64,000 bases of DNA, taken from NCBI GenBank assembly GCA_947488305.1, contig CANKZM010000002.1:248001-312000 (forward strand), read 5' to 3'. Below are positions 1 through 8,955 of this stretch, piece by piece (within the stretch, counting starts at the first letter, position 1; each line of letters starts with the position of its first letter). Source of the stretch: an uncultured Roseobacter sp. Its GTDB lineage: Bacteria; Pseudomonadota; Alphaproteobacteria; Rhodobacterales; Rhodobacteraceae. The notes below the pieces were generated by a model. The model was not told where the DNA came from. It ran no database searches and worked only from the letters and a program-made list of their open reading frames with translations. Both the position numbers and the translations under genes were made by a program.

Positions 1-1
1 A

Positions 2-904
2 GCGTTCAAACCCTTTGTCTACGCAGCTGCGCTTGATCTGGGCTATTCGCCCAATGACACGGTAACGGATGAACCTCTCACCATCGACATTCCTGGCTCC
101 GGTCCCTGGTCACCGCGCAACTATACGAACAAATACTACGGTGAGGTAACGCTGACTCGGGCGTTGCAAGACAGCCTGAACATCCCGGCGGTGAAAGTGT
201 CCGAGTTCGTGGGGCGCGAACTGGTGAGGCAGGTGGCGACGGATTTCGGGTTGGAAAGCGATCTGGCTGCCGGACCCGCACTGGCGTTGGGGGCCTCTGA
301 GAGTACGCTTATCGAAATGACAGGGGCCTATGCCGGCATTCTGAATGGTGGATCATCGGTCCAACCCTACGGATTGATTGAACTGAGTCTTCTGGGCGAT
401 GACGAGCCTTTGATGGGGACCGGCGGCGGAATCGGTGAGCGCGTCATTCAGGAAGAGGCGGCCCGGCAATTGATCTACATGATGGAAAAAGTCGTCTCCG
501 AAGGAACAGGCCAGCGTGCCAAATTCGAGGGGCGTCAACTGGCCGGGAAAACCGGGACCACGCAGGCGGCGCGGGATGCATGGTTTGTCGGGTTTTCGGC
601 GGATTACGTTGCAGGCGTCTGGATGGGATATGATGATAACACGCCGCTTACCGGGGTGACCGGTGGTGGGCTTCCGGCGGAAATCTGGCGGGAAACAATG
701 GCGCGCGTCCATGAAGGTGTGCCGGCCAAACCGCTTCCCATGGTAGGGCCAATCGACACAGGCCGCACACGAGAGGAAAACCGCCGTCCAAGTGGCGGCG
801 TTGGGGGGGCGGTTGGTCTTTTGGAGGGCCTGCTCCGCGATATTCTCGGCGGTGGCAGCGGCAACGCACGCCCACGCGAAAACGTGAGCGGTTCAGATCG
901 CTGA
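2..904 (+). CDS. Penicillin-binding protein 1A family, C-terminal part (partial)
   Basis: This is the transpeptidase end of a class A penicillin-binding protein, which polymerises and cross-links peptidoglycan in the periplasm. The reading frame is open from base 2, so the N-terminal glycosyltransferase domain lies outside the window. The first visible residues, AFKPF, are the end of the SxxK active-site motif; the catalytic serine codon is cut by the window edge. The second motif SLN is at fragment residues 58-60 and the third, KTGT, near residue 183, followed by a WFVGF segment typical of the family. The C-terminal 60 residues are Gly/Arg rich and low complexity. mrcA/ponA is the likely name, but PBP1A and PBP1C-like paralogues cannot be separated without the N-terminus. 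Confidence 0.9.
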   Translation, partial: AFKPFVYAAALDLGYSPNDTVTDEPLTIDIPGSGPWSPRNYTNKYYGEVTLTRALQDSLNIPAVKVSEFVGRELVRQVATDFGLESDLAAGPALALGASESTLIEMTGAYAGILNGGSSVQPYGLIELSLLGDDEPLMGTGGGIGERVIQEEAARQLIYMMEKVVSEGTGQRAKFEGRQLAGKTGTTQAARDAWFVGFSADYVAGVWMGYDDNTPLTGVTGGGLPAEIWRETMARVHEGVPAKPLPMVGPIDTGRTREENRRPSGGVGGAVGLLEGLLRDILGGGSGNARPRENVSGSDR

Positions 905-922
905 ATTGTGAAAGACCTGCGC

Positions 923-1522
923 CTAGCCTGATTTTTTCAGATCAGAGACAACGGCGTTTATGTCGCCACCACGCTTGTCCAGCATTGCGCCAATCTCGGT
1001 GCGCTCAGTGAGCAGCAGGTTCACGCCTTCGATGTAGATATTGAAGAACTTGTCGCTGCCGGAGCGGTCGGACACATGGAAGGACACATCAAACGGACTT
1101 TGTCCCTGAAGGTAGGCTTTGGTCTTGACCTCATAGCCCGCCTTGATGGCGCGCGTTGATTGGACTTCGACCCGACCGCCTACGAAATCGCGGAAACGTT
1201 TGCCGTATTTCCGCGCAATATAGCCTTTGAAAGCGTCTGCAAATGCGCGCTTTTGTGCGTTCGATGCGCTGCGGCCATCGCTGCCAAGCGCATATTGCGC
1301 CATGATATTTACATCTGCGTACCGCACGAAGAGCTGCTCAAAATCCTTGAGCACCGCCGCATCCGATTTGCCGGAGCTGATGACTTTCTGAATGTCCTGA
1401 ACGACTTCATCCACCAGCTTGCGCGCTTCATTCTCGCTCAACGCGTATGCCGGCAGTGCCGTACTCAGTGGAAGGGCGAGCGCCGTGAGTACGAAAGTAC
1501 GGCGGGAAAAAGAAGTTGGCAT
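923..1522 (-). CDS. mlaC: MlaC/Ttg2D family phospholipid-binding periplasmic protein
   Basis: This 199-residue protein matches the MlaC (Ttg2D) family, the soluble shuttle that carries phospholipids between the outer-membrane MlaA complex and the inner-membrane MlaFEDB transporter. Residues 1-27 form a signal peptide with an SRRTFV start, a twin-arginine-like motif followed by a hydrophobic core ending near AYA. The mature part has the family pattern of a helical N-terminus, a YADV/NIMAQYALG segment near residue 70 and a C-terminal beta-rich part (FNIYIEGVNLLLTER). It lies 11 bp downstream of mlaA on the same strand, so the two form an operon. The MlaFEDB genes are not in the window. The 3' end faces the convergent penicillin-binding protein gene 18 bp away. 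Confidence 0.88.
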   Translation of the reverse strand: MPTSFSRRTFVLTALALPLSTALPAYALSENEARKLVDEVVQDIQKVISSGKSDAAVLKDFEQLFVRYADVNIMAQYALGSDGRSASNAQKRAFADAFKGYIARKYGKRFRDFVGGRVEVQSTRAIKAGYEVKTKAYLQGQSPFDVSFHVSDRSGSDKFFNIYIEGVNLLLTERTEIGAMLDKRGGDINAVVSDLKKSG

Positions 1523-1533
1523 GATCGGCCTCG

Positions 1534-2358
1534 TTACTCTGCGTAGGGGTCCAAATAGGGGTCGTAGGGATCAAGATAAGTATCTTCTTCAGAAGCGCCA
1601 CCTTCGCCAAGTTCAAATCTTCGGTTCTGCAGGTAAATTGAGCGAGATTGCGCGTAGCTGTCCGCGCTTTCGTAAAGGACAGAGTCGAACGTATCGCCGA
1701 AACGTTCGCGATCGTTCAGCGCGGCACCCGCATAAGCTGTTGGTGGTATAAACTGTTCAGGGCTGGAATCGATCGTGAAGAAGGTCAGCGGATTGGTAAA
1801 GATATCCGTCACAAAACCAATCGCATCACGTTGTGTTGATGGCCCGAACACCGGCATCTCGATGTAGGCACCCTCTCCGACACCCCAAACTGCGAGCGTT
1901 TCTCCGAAATCGGTGTCATGTTCCGGCACATTCAAATCGCTCGCCGGGTCAAAGAAGCCCGCCAGACCAACTGTGGAGTTCATCAGGAACCGCGTTGTCG
2001 CCAACCCCGCGCCCCGCAAATCCGCCTGCAGCAAGCTGTTGATGGCGACGCCGGGCATCTGAAGGTTCTCTGAGAAGTCATTCACCCGGTCGCGAATTTC
2101 AGGGGGGATCACGGCGGCGTACCCTTTGGCCACGGGCCTTACGAGGTTTTTGTCGAGCCCTTTGTTAAAGCCGTGAATTGCCCGGTTCTGTGCCTCGTAC
2201 GGATCATTATAGCCGTCGGTCCGTTCCACCGGATCCTGGTAAGTGGCGCAGGCGCTGACTGTCAGCGCAGTTGCAGCGATCAGGGATGTAATACGTAAGC
2301 CCCGAAGGGATGAAATAAGCTGCAATGGAATAATCCTATGGCTATGAAACAACGGCAT
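1534..2358 (-). CDS. mlaA: MlaA (VacJ) family outer-membrane lipoprotein
   Basis: MlaA is the outer-membrane part of the retrograde phospholipid transport system that keeps the outer leaflet free of phospholipid. From the chosen ATG at 2358 the protein is about 274 residues, with a hydrophobic signal and lipobox VSAC, so Cys at about residue 37 would be lipidated. Family motifs follow: DPYEAQNRAIHGFNKGLD, the long helical region around PPEIRDRVNDF, and the FGETLAVWGVGEGAY segment. The frame stays open upstream to 2730, but that extension lacks MlaA character and would bury the signal peptide, so the internal start is preferred. The tail DPYDPYLDPYAE is a short acidic repeat. It is the first gene of an operon with mlaC. 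Confidence 0.87.
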   Translation of the reverse strand: MPLFHSHRIIPLQLISSLRGLRITSLIAATALTVSACATYQDPVERTDGYNDPYEAQNRAIHGFNKGLDKNLVRPVAKGYAAVIPPEIRDRVNDFSENLQMPGVAINSLLQADLRGAGLATTRFLMNSTVGLAGFFDPASDLNVPEHDTDFGETLAVWGVGEGAYIEMPVFGPSTQRDAIGFVTDIFTNPLTFFTIDSSPEQFIPPTAYAGAALNDRERFGDTFDSVLYESADSYAQSRSIYLQNRRFELGEGGASEEDTYLDPYDPYLDPYAE

Positions 2359-2741
2359 ACCTAAATCTTTCTGATGCAAAGCCCAGAGGCGAAGCACTTC
2401 GAACAGGAACATTGTGGCAGTAGAGCGACAGAATAGACCAGAAGTTGTTATAAAACCCTTGATCACCATGCCAGGTGCCGGACGCAGCCACATTTCGTCG
2501 GCAACAAGGCTGCTTCGCACGTTGCATATCTGCAGTTGTAACGTCAAGAACCCCGGCGCATGCGCGCAATAATCCGCGGCATCTTTTGATCTATCCTTCT
2601 TGGCGTACGCAATGTTGATGATCGTACGGTTAATTCCAAATCTTGAACGAAAGAGTGATTGCGTCTCACCAATTCTCAATGTCAGATACCGCGATGAAGC
2701 TGCCTCACTACCGTGACGCAATATCAACATGGGATTCGATT

Positions 2742-3200
2742 ATGAACTATACCACACGCCTTGCCGAACTGGGTGTCACACTGCCGGACGCGCCTGCTCC
2801 CGCAGCAAACTACGTTCCCTTTGTGAAAGCTGGAAACTTGGTTCATGTCTCTGGTCAAATCTCCAGCGGACCTGACGGATTCATTATTGGCAAATTAGGC
2901 GCTGATATGGATGCGGATGCTGGCGCCCAGGCCGCGCGCAGCTGTGCTATCAGCTTGCTTGCTCAGGTTAAGGCCGCTTGCGACGGAGACATCGAGCGCC
3001 TCGTGCGGGTTGTTAAACTCACCGGATTTGTCAATTCCACACCGGATTTTGGGGACCAGCCGAAAGTCATCAACGGCGCGTCTGATTTTCTGGTTGAGGC
3101 TCTAGGTGATGCGGGTCGGCATGCTCGATCCGCTGTGTCAGCAGCATCCTTGCCTTTTGGTGTTGCGGTCGAGATTGAAGGCATTTTTGAAATTCGATGA
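2742..3200 (+). CDS. ridA: RidA family protein (YjgF/YER057c/UK114)
   Basis: RidA proteins hydrolyse reactive enamine and imine intermediates from PLP enzymes and protect against 2-aminoacrylate stress; some paralogues have other roles. The start at 2742 (MNYTTRLAELG) gives 152 residues; an open extension back to 2643 has no family character. Visible family features are PFVKAGNLVHVSGQIS near residue 25, VVKLTGFVNS in the middle, and the C-terminal signature beginning with an Arg (GRHARSAVSAASLPFG) followed by VEIEGIFEI. The length is somewhat above the 130 residues of classic RidA, which suggests the Rid subgroup with an N-terminal extension. It overlaps the downstream glycerophosphodiesterase gene by 4 bp (ATGA), so the two are translationally coupled. 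Confidence 0.88.
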   Translation: MNYTTRLAELGVTLPDAPAPAANYVPFVKAGNLVHVSGQISSGPDGFIIGKLGADMDADAGAQAARSCAISLLAQVKAACDGDIERLVRVVKLTGFVNSTPDFGDQPKVINGASDFLVEALGDAGRHARSAVSAASLPFGVAVEIEGIFEIR

Positions 3201-3964
3201 AACCTGCACTGCACGAGGCCTTCTTACGGTGTCCTCTGGCACACCGCGCACTGCATGGTGTATCCGATGGCCGACCCGAAAACAGCAAGGCAGCGATCAG
3301 GGCTGCCTGCGATGCTGGATACGGCATCGAAATCGACATCCAGCGCAGCGCAGATGACGAGGCAATGGTTTTCCACGACTACGATTTGGCGCGCCTGACA
3401 GGTGAATCCGGCAGTGTTCTTGATCGCTCGGCGCAACAGTTGCAGCAGATCAGGCTGCGTGGCGGAGATGAGGGGATACCTACTCTCGCCGAAGTGTTAG
3501 ATCTGGTGGCGGGTCGCGTGCCCCTGCTCATTGAAATCAAGGATCAGGATGGCGCGATGGGTCCGCGTGTCGGTCCGCTCGAAAAAAGTGTCGCTGACAC
3601 GTTGGAAGGCTACGGCGGGCCGGTTGCCGTAATGTCATTCAATCCCAATTCCGTTCAAAAGATGGCGGAGTACAGCCCCGGAATCGTTCGGGGGTTGGTG
3701 TCCGGTGCACCGGAAGTTCGCCGCTGGGGGATCTTACCAGAAACAACCGAGAGGCTGAGCCGCATCGCGGACTATGAGGCAGCTGGCTGTAGCTTTATCA
3801 GCCATGAGGTTGCTGATTTGAGCAATCCACGAGTCGCGGCGCTCAAGCAGCAGGGCGCACATATTTTATGCTGGACGGTCAAATCGCCTGAACAAGAGGC
3901 GCAGGCCAGGAAAACGGCCGACAATATCACGTTTGAGCGTTACCTCGCCCCTTTTCCGGCTTGA
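3197..3964 (+). CDS. Glycerophosphodiester phosphodiesterase family protein
   Basis: This 255-residue protein has the GDPD TIM-barrel pattern. The enzyme hydrolyses glycerophosphodiesters to glycerol 3-phosphate and an alcohol. Visible catalytic elements are the HR pair at residues 16-17 (AHRALHG), EN in GRPENSK, the metal ligands in GIEIDIQ at about 43-49, the FHDYDLARLTG motif with the general acid His, and LLIEIK in the middle. No signal peptide is visible, so it is probably cytoplasmic like UgpQ. The gene starts inside the ridA stop codon and is followed 32 bp later by the DUF482 gene, forming a run ridA-gdpd-DUF482-phhB-mscS on one strand. Confidence 0.88.
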   Translation: MKPALHEAFLRCPLAHRALHGVSDGRPENSKAAIRAACDAGYGIEIDIQRSADDEAMVFHDYDLARLTGESGSVLDRSAQQLQQIRLRGGDEGIPTLAEVLDLVAGRVPLLIEIKDQDGAMGPRVGPLEKSVADTLEGYGGPVAVMSFNPNSVQKMAEYSPGIVRGLVSGAPEVRRWGILPETTERLSRIADYEAAGCSFISHEVADLSNPRVAALKQQGAHILCWTVKSPEQEAQARKTADNITFERYLAPFPA

Positions 3965-3995
3965 ACCCCACGCAGGACGACCCAGTTAGAACGCC

Positions 3996-5201
3996 ATGGT
4001 GGAGCACGCGCATATGCACGAGCAGGAAGTCGAGATTCAGGTGGTTTCGTCGCTGCGGCAAGTCGATGCTGCAGACTGGGATGCCTGCGCCTGCCCGGAA
4101 GCCCAGAATGGTGCGCGACCGCTGGACCCGTTTACAACCCACCGCTTCCTATGGGCCCTTGAAGCAAGCGTGTCTGTCGGCACAGGAACCGGCTGGCAAC
4201 CTCAATACCTGATGGCCAGGATCGACGGGGAGTTGATCGGGGTCGCGCCCATGTATGTGAAGTCACACAGCCAGGGCGAATACATTTTTGACCATAATTG
4301 GGCCCACGCATATGAAAATGCTGGCGGCCGCTACTACCCGAAACTGCAAATCGCCGTGCCGCACACACCTGCAACGGGCAGACGGTTCCTGGTGCGTCCC
4401 GAGTTTGCGCAGGCTGGCACGGCAGCGCTGGTGCAAGGTGCAGCGCAGCTTGCGGCAAACAACAAGGTCTCTTCGCTGCATGTGACCTTTTGCACGGAAG
4501 AAGAGGCTGAGCTTGGCGAAGATCTGGGCCTGATGCGGCGCAAAACCCAGCAGTTTCATTGGCTCAATCAGGGGTATCACGATTTCGAGGCGTTTCTGGC
4601 CAGTCTGAGTTCCCGCAAACGCAAAAACATACGCAAGGAACGTTCAGGTGCTCAGGGGTTTGGCGGAACCATCCACCAGTTTACCGGCGATGAACTGCAA
4701 CCTGAGCATTGGGACGCCTTTTGGGAGTTTTATCAGGACACGGGGGCCCGCAAATGGGGCACACCTTACCTGACGCGGGCGTTCTTTGATATCGCGCAAG
4801 AAACGCTGCGCGATGATTTGGTTCTGGTCTTGGCGGAGCGGAATGGGCGGTGGATCGCTGGCGCGTTGAATTTTGTCGGGGCCGAGACGCTCTATGGACG
4901 GTATTGGGGCTGCGTCGAGCACCACCCGTTCCTCCACTTTGAGCTTTGTTACTATCAGGCTATCGACATCGCGATCGCGCGTGGTCTTGCACGCGTCGAG
5001 GCGGGCGCGCAGGGGCAGCATAAATTAGCGCGCGGATATATGCCGACCGCAACTTGGTCGTTGCATTGGGTCGGTGATCCGGGTTTCAGAGACGCGATTG
5101 GCCGGTATCTCAAAGCAGAGAGCGATGCGGTTGATGAGGAAATCAGCATTCTGACCGAATACGGTCCGTTCAAACGAATAGAAGTTGAGGAGCAGCAATG
5201 A
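3996..5201 (+). CDS. DUF482 / FemAB-like GNAT family protein
   Basis: The protein (401 residues) resembles the DUF482 (PF04339) family, GNAT-fold proteins related to peptidoglycan FemAB-type acyltransferases. No substrate has been established that I can name. Features include [17 protein letters not shown] near residue 45, [20 protein letters not shown] near 95, [17 protein letters not shown] near 200 and the C-terminal [15 protein letters not shown] segment, all strongly conserved within the family as I remember it. An alternative start lies at 4014 (MHEQEVEIQ). The stop overlaps phhB by 4 bp. Context gives no clear pathway. Confidence 0.8.
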   Translation: MVEHAHMHEQEVEIQVVSSLRQVDAADWDACACPEAQNGARPLDPFTTHRFLWALEASVSVGTGTGWQPQYLMARIDGELIGVAPMYVKSHSQGEYIFDHNWAHAYENAGGRYYPKLQIAVPHTPATGRRFLVRPEFAQAGTAALVQGAAQLAANNKVSSLHVTFCTEEEAELGEDLGLMRRKTQQFHWLNQGYHDFEAFLASLSSRKRKNIRKERSGAQGFGGTIHQFTGDELQPEHWDAFWEFYQDTGARKWGTPYLTRAFFDIAQETLRDDLVLVLAERNGRWIAGALNFVGAETLYGRYWGCVEHHPFLHFELCYYQAIDIAIARGLARVEAGAQGQHKLARGYMPTATWSLHWVGDPGFRDAIGRYLKAESDAVDEEISILTEYGPFKRIEVEEQQ

Positions 5202-5494
5202 CAGAGAAACTGAGTTCAGAGACTCGCGGCCCCCTCTTGGAGCCCCTCTTTGCCTCGGGATGGGAGATGGTCGAAGACCGTGACGCCATCTGCAAGACGT
5301 TTGTCTTCGCGGATTTTGTAGAGGCATTTGGGTGGATGGCGCGTGTTGCCATTTGGGCAGAAAAATGGAACCACCACCCCGAGTGGGACAATGTCTACAA
5401 AACGGTAAACGTAGTCCTCACCACACACGATGTGGGCGGCTTGAGCACGTTGGATGCCAAGCTTGCCCGGAAGATGGACAGTTTAGCAGGTTAA
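5198..5494 (+). CDS. phhB: Pterin-4a-carbinolamine dehydratase
   Basis: A 98-residue protein of normal length for PCD/DCoH. It dehydrates 4a-hydroxytetrahydrobiopterin to recycle the cofactor of aromatic amino acid hydroxylases; many bacteria have it without an obvious hydroxylase partner. The conserved core is visible as [17 protein letters not shown] (residues about 54-70), with the catalytic His pair, and the C-terminal [13 protein letters not shown] segment. It overlaps the DUF482 gene by 4 bp and mscS follows 3 bp after its stop, so all are likely on one transcript. No phenylalanine hydroxylase gene is seen in the window. Confidence 0.92.
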   Translation: MTEKLSSETRGPLLEPLFASGWEMVEDRDAICKTFVFADFVEAFGWMARVAIWAEKWNHHPEWDNVYKTVNVVLTTHDVGGLSTLDAKLARKMDSLAG

Positions 5495-5497
5495 AAA

Positions 5498-6343
5498 ATG
5501 GAAGAAGTACTCAATACGGAATTTGCCGGTGGCAAAACACTCAGCGATTTCCTCTCGCTGGAATTTTTCATGTCGGCGGTCGGATCGGTTCTGGCCGCCA
5601 TCGCCATACTCATCATCGGATGGATGATTTCGTCGTGGCTGCAGCGGCGTATCGGGGCACTGGGGCGCAAACATGCGCATCTTGACGACATGCTGTTCGA
5701 CTTTTTGTCGGCCATCGCACGGTATGTGGTGCTTGGCTTTGCGTTTCTGTTCGTCCTGAACACCTTTGGCGTCCAGACCACATCTATCGTGGCAGTCATC
5801 GGTGCGGCAGGTCTCGCCGTCGGTCTGGCATTGCAAGGCACGCTGTCAAATATCGCCGCAGGCGTCATGCTGATCCTCTTCCGCCCTTTCAAGCTAGGGC
5901 AGTTTGTCGACGTTGGCGGCACCATGGGCACGGTTAAATCGCTGACGTTGAATTTTACCGAGCTTGCGGATCTCAGCAATGCGCAGGTGATCATTCCCAA
6001 TGCGCAAGTCTGGGGCAACGTGATCACCAATTATTCGGCAAATGATACGCGGCGTGCCGAATGGACGTTTGGCGTGGGCTATGGGGCCAACCTTGCAGAC
6101 GCCGAGCGGATCATCCGCGAAACGATCATGGCGGATCCGCGGTCAAAGACCGACCCGGAACCCTTTATCCAGGTCAACAATCTGGGCGACAGCTCGGTGG
6201 ATTTTCTGGTGCGCGTTTGGGTCGATGCGGCAGAGCTTTTTGGCTATCAGGCGGATATGAAGCGCAAAGTGAAAGAGGCGCTTGACGCTGGCGATATTGA
6301 TATTCCGTTCCCGACCACAACAATCGTGCAAGCCGCTGAGTAA
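5498..6343 (+). CDS. mscS: Small-conductance mechanosensitive channel, MscS family
   Basis: This 281-residue protein matches E. coli MscS in length. It would form a homoheptameric inner-membrane channel that opens on membrane tension to release solutes on hypo-osmotic shock. Three membrane segments are visible at about 26-48, 66-88 and 92-124. The pore helix is the Gly/Ala-rich AAGLAVGLALQGTLSNIAAG stretch, followed by FRPFKLGQFVDVGG and NFTELADLSNAQVIIPNAQVWG, the beta domain of the family. It is the last gene of the run starting at ridA and is closed by a hairpin terminator at 6351. Confidence 0.93.
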   Translation: MEEVLNTEFAGGKTLSDFLSLEFFMSAVGSVLAAIAILIIGWMISSWLQRRIGALGRKHAHLDDMLFDFLSAIARYVVLGFAFLFVLNTFGVQTTSIVAVIGAAGLAVGLALQGTLSNIAAGVMLILFRPFKLGQFVDVGGTMGTVKSLTLNFTELADLSNAQVIIPNAQVWGNVITNYSANDTRRAEWTFGVGYGANLADAERIIRETIMADPRSKTDPEPFIQVNNLGDSSVDFLVRVWVDAAELFGYQADMKRKVKEALDAGDIDIPFPTTTIVQAAE

Positions 6344-6350
6344 AAAAAGC

Positions 6351-6389
6351 AAAGCCCGGACCGTGATTGGTGTCCGGACTTTCGTTTTC
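6351..6389. terminator. Bidirectional rho-independent terminator between mscS and peroxiredoxin
   Basis: An 11-bp perfect inverted repeat (AAAGCCCGGAC at 6351-6361 and its complement at 6372-6382, 10-nt loop) is followed by a T-rich run on the plus strand and preceded by an A run that serves the minus strand. It lies between the convergent mscS and peroxiredoxin genes and can serve both. Confidence 0.85.
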
Positions 6390-6403
6390 TAGAACGCTTA
6401 TGC

Positions 6404-6892
6404 TCACATGTTGGCGAGCAGCGCCTCGCCCGCAGATACTTCGCAAGTGCCGGGGCTTTCCTCTTCCTGCAAGAGCATGACCTTACCGTCATCCACCAGC
6501 ATCGCATATCGCTTGGAGCGGTCGTTGAGACCCGCAGGAGGCGCGCTGAACTCCATGCCCAGTGCTTTGGTGAATGCGCTGTCCGCGTCGCCCAACATCG
6601 TGATCCCGGCAGCAGTAGCACCAGTGGCCTCACCCCAGGCCTGCATGACAAACGGGTCATTGACCGAGACACAGATGACTTCGTCGACACCCTTGGCATC
6701 AAACTGATCCTTGGTACGAATGAAGCTTGGCACATGGGCGGAATGGCACGTCGGTGTGTAGGCTCCCGGCACCGCAAAGATCACGACCTTACGACCTTTC
6801 GTCTTTTCGGCCATAGAAACCGGTGCTGGTCCTTCCGCGCCCATTTGGACCAGTGTTGCGTCGGGAAGTTGATCGCCCTGCGAGATCGTCAT
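6404..6892 (-). CDS. Peroxiredoxin, Prx5/AhpC-TSA type
   Basis: A 162-residue thiol peroxidase of the Prx5 (type II, hybrid) subfamily that reduces hydrogen peroxide and organic hydroperoxides. The peroxidatic Cys is C49 in PGAYTPTC, followed by HSAHVPSF. A candidate resolving Cys is C150 in GTCEVSAGE near the C-terminus. DEVICVSVNDPFVMQAWG is also family typical. No fused glutaredoxin domain is present, so glutathione or glutaredoxin supplied in trans is the likely reductant. It is transcribed divergently from the flavoprotein gene at 6990, sharing about 97 bp of upstream DNA, so the two may be co-regulated. Confidence 0.92.
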   Translation of the reverse strand: MTISQGDQLPDATLVQMGAEGPAPVSMAEKTKGRKVVIFAVPGAYTPTCHSAHVPSFIRTKDQFDAKGVDEVICVSVNDPFVMQAWGEATGATAAGITMLGDADSAFTKALGMEFSAPPAGLNDRSKRYAMLVDDGKVMLLQEEESPGTCEVSAGEALLANM

Positions 6893-6989
6893 GTTGTACG
6901 CCTTTCTTCATGATTGCGTTTGGCTATTTCACGGATATAGGGTGCAGCCGCAACCACGACCAGTTGTTTCCAACGCGGAGTGAGAGAGA

Positions 6990-8198
6990 ATGAGGCATGT
7001 CATCGTTGTCGGAGCCGGTCAGGCGGGCGCGTCCTGCGTGGCAAAACTGCGCAACAGCGGTTTTGAGGGCCGGGTGACACTCATCGGGTCCGAACCTGTG
7101 GCGCCTTATCAGCGTCCTCCCTTGTCCAAGGCATACCTGATGGGTGAAATGGCACTGGAGCGACTGTTTCTGAGGCCGGAGAGCTTTTACGCGGAAAACG
7201 ACATTGACTTGCGGATGAACACCACGGTGACCGCAATTGACAGTGCCTCACGCACGGTTTCTTTGGGCGATGAGGCCCTGGAATATGATGAACTGGTTCT
7301 GGCTACAGGGTCTTTGCCGCGCAAACTGCCTGCATCCATTGGTGGTGCTCTCAAAAACGTTTTTGTCATGCGCGATCTTGCAGATGCCGATGCAATGGCA
7401 CCGCATTTCAAGAAAGGCGCGCGCGTTCTGATCATTGGCGGCGGTTACATCGGGCTCGAAGCGGCGGCGGTTGCCGCGAAACTGGGTCTGAACGTCACCC
7501 TTGTTGAAATGGCTGACCGCATCTTGCAACGGGTCGCGGCCCCTCAAACAAGCGACTATTTCCGGGCGTTGCACTCTGCCCACGGCGTTGACCTGCGCGA
7601 GGGTGTGGGGCTTGAAAAGCTGTTGGGCAATGAAAGTGTCACGGGGGCTCGGCTGACGGACGGTAGCGAGTTGGAGCTTGATTTTGCCATCGTCGGGGTC
7701 GGGATCATGCCCGCGACCCACTTGGCGGAAACGGCAGGTTTGGCGTTGGAGAACGGCATCGCGGTAGATGCGCAGGGCAGAACGTCTGACCCGCACATCT
7801 GGGCAGTGGGCGATTGTGCGTCCTTTCCTCACAATGGGTCCCGTATCCGGCTTGAGAGCGTCCCCCACGCGATCGATCAGGCGGAACTGGTGGCGGAAAA
7901 CATCATGGGAGCGGAAAAGGCCTACCACGCCAAACCCTGGTTCTGGTCCGACCAATATGACGTCAAACTTCAAATCGCAGGGTTGAACACCGGATACACG
8001 GATGTCGTCGCGCGCGAGGGTGAGGGGCAGACGGTTTCCTTCTGGTACTACCGAGATAATACACTGCTTGCCGTGGACGCGATGAATGACCCACGTGCCT
8101 ACATGATCGGCAAACGCCTGATCGAGGCAGGAAAAACGGCGGATAAGGCGCTGGTTGCTGATCCGCAGGCCGATTTGAAGCCGCTGCTAAAAGCGTGA
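6990..8198 (+). CDS. FAD-dependent oxidoreductase, ferredoxin/rubredoxin reductase type
   Basis: The 402-residue protein resembles the NAD(P)H-dependent ferredoxin reductases of cytochrome P450 and dioxygenase systems (rhodocoxin, putidaredoxin and terpredoxin reductases). An FAD-binding GxGxxG motif is at residues 7-12 (GAGQAGA), followed by the family segment PYQRPPLSKAYL near 43. A second nucleotide motif, IIGGGYIGLEAA, is near 149 and should bind NAD(P)H. The motif IWAVGDCA closes the FAD site and a reductase C-terminal domain begins around WFWSDQYDVKLQ. No partner ferredoxin or monooxygenase is adjacent. The stop codon overlaps the GTG start of rsmD. Confidence 0.88.
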   Translation: MRHVIVVGAGQAGASCVAKLRNSGFEGRVTLIGSEPVAPYQRPPLSKAYLMGEMALERLFLRPESFYAENDIDLRMNTTVTAIDSASRTVSLGDEALEYDELVLATGSLPRKLPASIGGALKNVFVMRDLADADAMAPHFKKGARVLIIGGGYIGLEAAAVAAKLGLNVTLVEMADRILQRVAAPQTSDYFRALHSAHGVDLREGVGLEKLLGNESVTGARLTDGSELELDFAIVGVGIMPATHLAETAGLALENGIAVDAQGRTSDPHIWAVGDCASFPHNGSRIRLESVPHAIDQAELVAENIMGAEKAYHAKPWFWSDQYDVKLQIAGLNTGYTDVVAREGEGQTVSFWYYRDNTLLAVDAMNDPRAYMIGKRLIEAGKTADKALVADPQADLKPLLKA

Positions 8199-8752
8199 GA
8201 ATAATCGCGGGGAAGTATCGCAGCGTTGCCCTTTCGAGCGTCGGCAAGGGTGATGCGGGCGCGCATTTGCGTCCCACCACGGATCGCGTGCGCGAAAACC
8301 TCTTCAACGTGCTGACCCAATACGACGTGATCGAGGGTGCGCGTGTTCTTGACCTTTTCGCCGGTACTGGAGCCTTGGGCCTTGAGGCGCTTTCACGCGG
8401 CGCGGCTCATGTTACCTTCGTGGACAATGGCCGCACGGCGCAACGGATCATTGGGCAAAATATCGTCAAGCTAAAGGTCCGGGATCAAACCGACCTGAGC
8501 CGCCGCGATGCGCGACACCTGCCGGGCCGTACCGGCGCGCCTTTCGACCTTGTTTTTATCGACCCGCCTTACCGCAAGGATATGGGGTCGGCCGCGCTGG
8601 ACGCCGCCCGCGCCGGTGGTTGGTTGGCAAAGGAGGTTTTCATCGTTTGGGAAGAAGCATATCCGATCCCTGCGCCTGATGGCTTCGAAGTATTGGACAC
8701 TCGCCGGTATGGCGACACACACGTCACCTTGTTGTCGATGTCATCTGCATGA
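8195..8752 (+). CDS. rsmD: 16S rRNA (guanine(966)-N(2))-methyltransferase RsmD
   Basis: RsmD methylates G966 of 16S rRNA. This 185-residue protein begins with the family signature MRIIAGKYRS and RPTTDRVRENLFNVL. The SAM-binding glycine motif LDLFAGTGALGLEAL is at about 50-64, and the catalytic (N/D)PPY motif appears as DPPYRKDMG near residue 126. Translation starts at a GTG that overlaps the stop of the preceding oxidoreductase gene by 4 bp, so coupling is likely. Length is normal. Confidence 0.94.
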   Translation: MRIIAGKYRSVALSSVGKGDAGAHLRPTTDRVRENLFNVLTQYDVIEGARVLDLFAGTGALGLEALSRGAAHVTFVDNGRTAQRIIGQNIVKLKVRDQTDLSRRDARHLPGRTGAPFDLVFIDPPYRKDMGSAALDAARAGGWLAKEVFIVWEEAYPIPAPDGFEVLDTRRYGDTHVTLLSMSSA

Positions 8753-8769
8753 TGTGGTAAGCTTGCCTC

Positions 8770-8955
8770 ATGTTGACCGTTGCGTTTTCCTCTTTTTGGC
8801 ACCAAATCCCGCAGGCCAGGACCGCGCCTGCGCCCGCGCGGAAACGCCCCGCCCCGGTTTTCATAGGAGACGCAGTTCAGCCATTCGCGGGTGAAACACT
8901 CTTGTTGTCGATCTTGCGGGAAACTGCTGAGCCTAGGGCAGATGAAAACACCTAG
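8770..8955 (+). CDS. Short ORF, possible 2Fe-2S protein fragment (uncertain)
   Basis: A 61-codon ORF between rsmD and the convergent map gene. The part PVFIGDAVQPFAGETLLLSILRET resembles the start of the N-terminal beta-grasp fold of 2Fe-2S binding subunits, in which a (V/I)xFDG-xxxxxxxGETLLxALL pattern is common. There are no cysteines, so no cluster could be bound, and the ORF stops right after this segment. No convincing ribosome binding site is seen. It is either a gene remnant or a chance ORF; it overlaps the 3' end of map by 4 bp. Confidence 0.25.
   Translation: MLTVAFSSFWHQIPQARTAPAPARKRPAPVFIGDAVQPFAGETLLLSILRETAEPRADENT

Noticed and set aside
8770-8955. A 2Fe-2S protein gene between rsmD and map
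   Set aside because: The resemblance is limited to one short stretch and there are no cysteines; it is listed only as an uncertain ORF.
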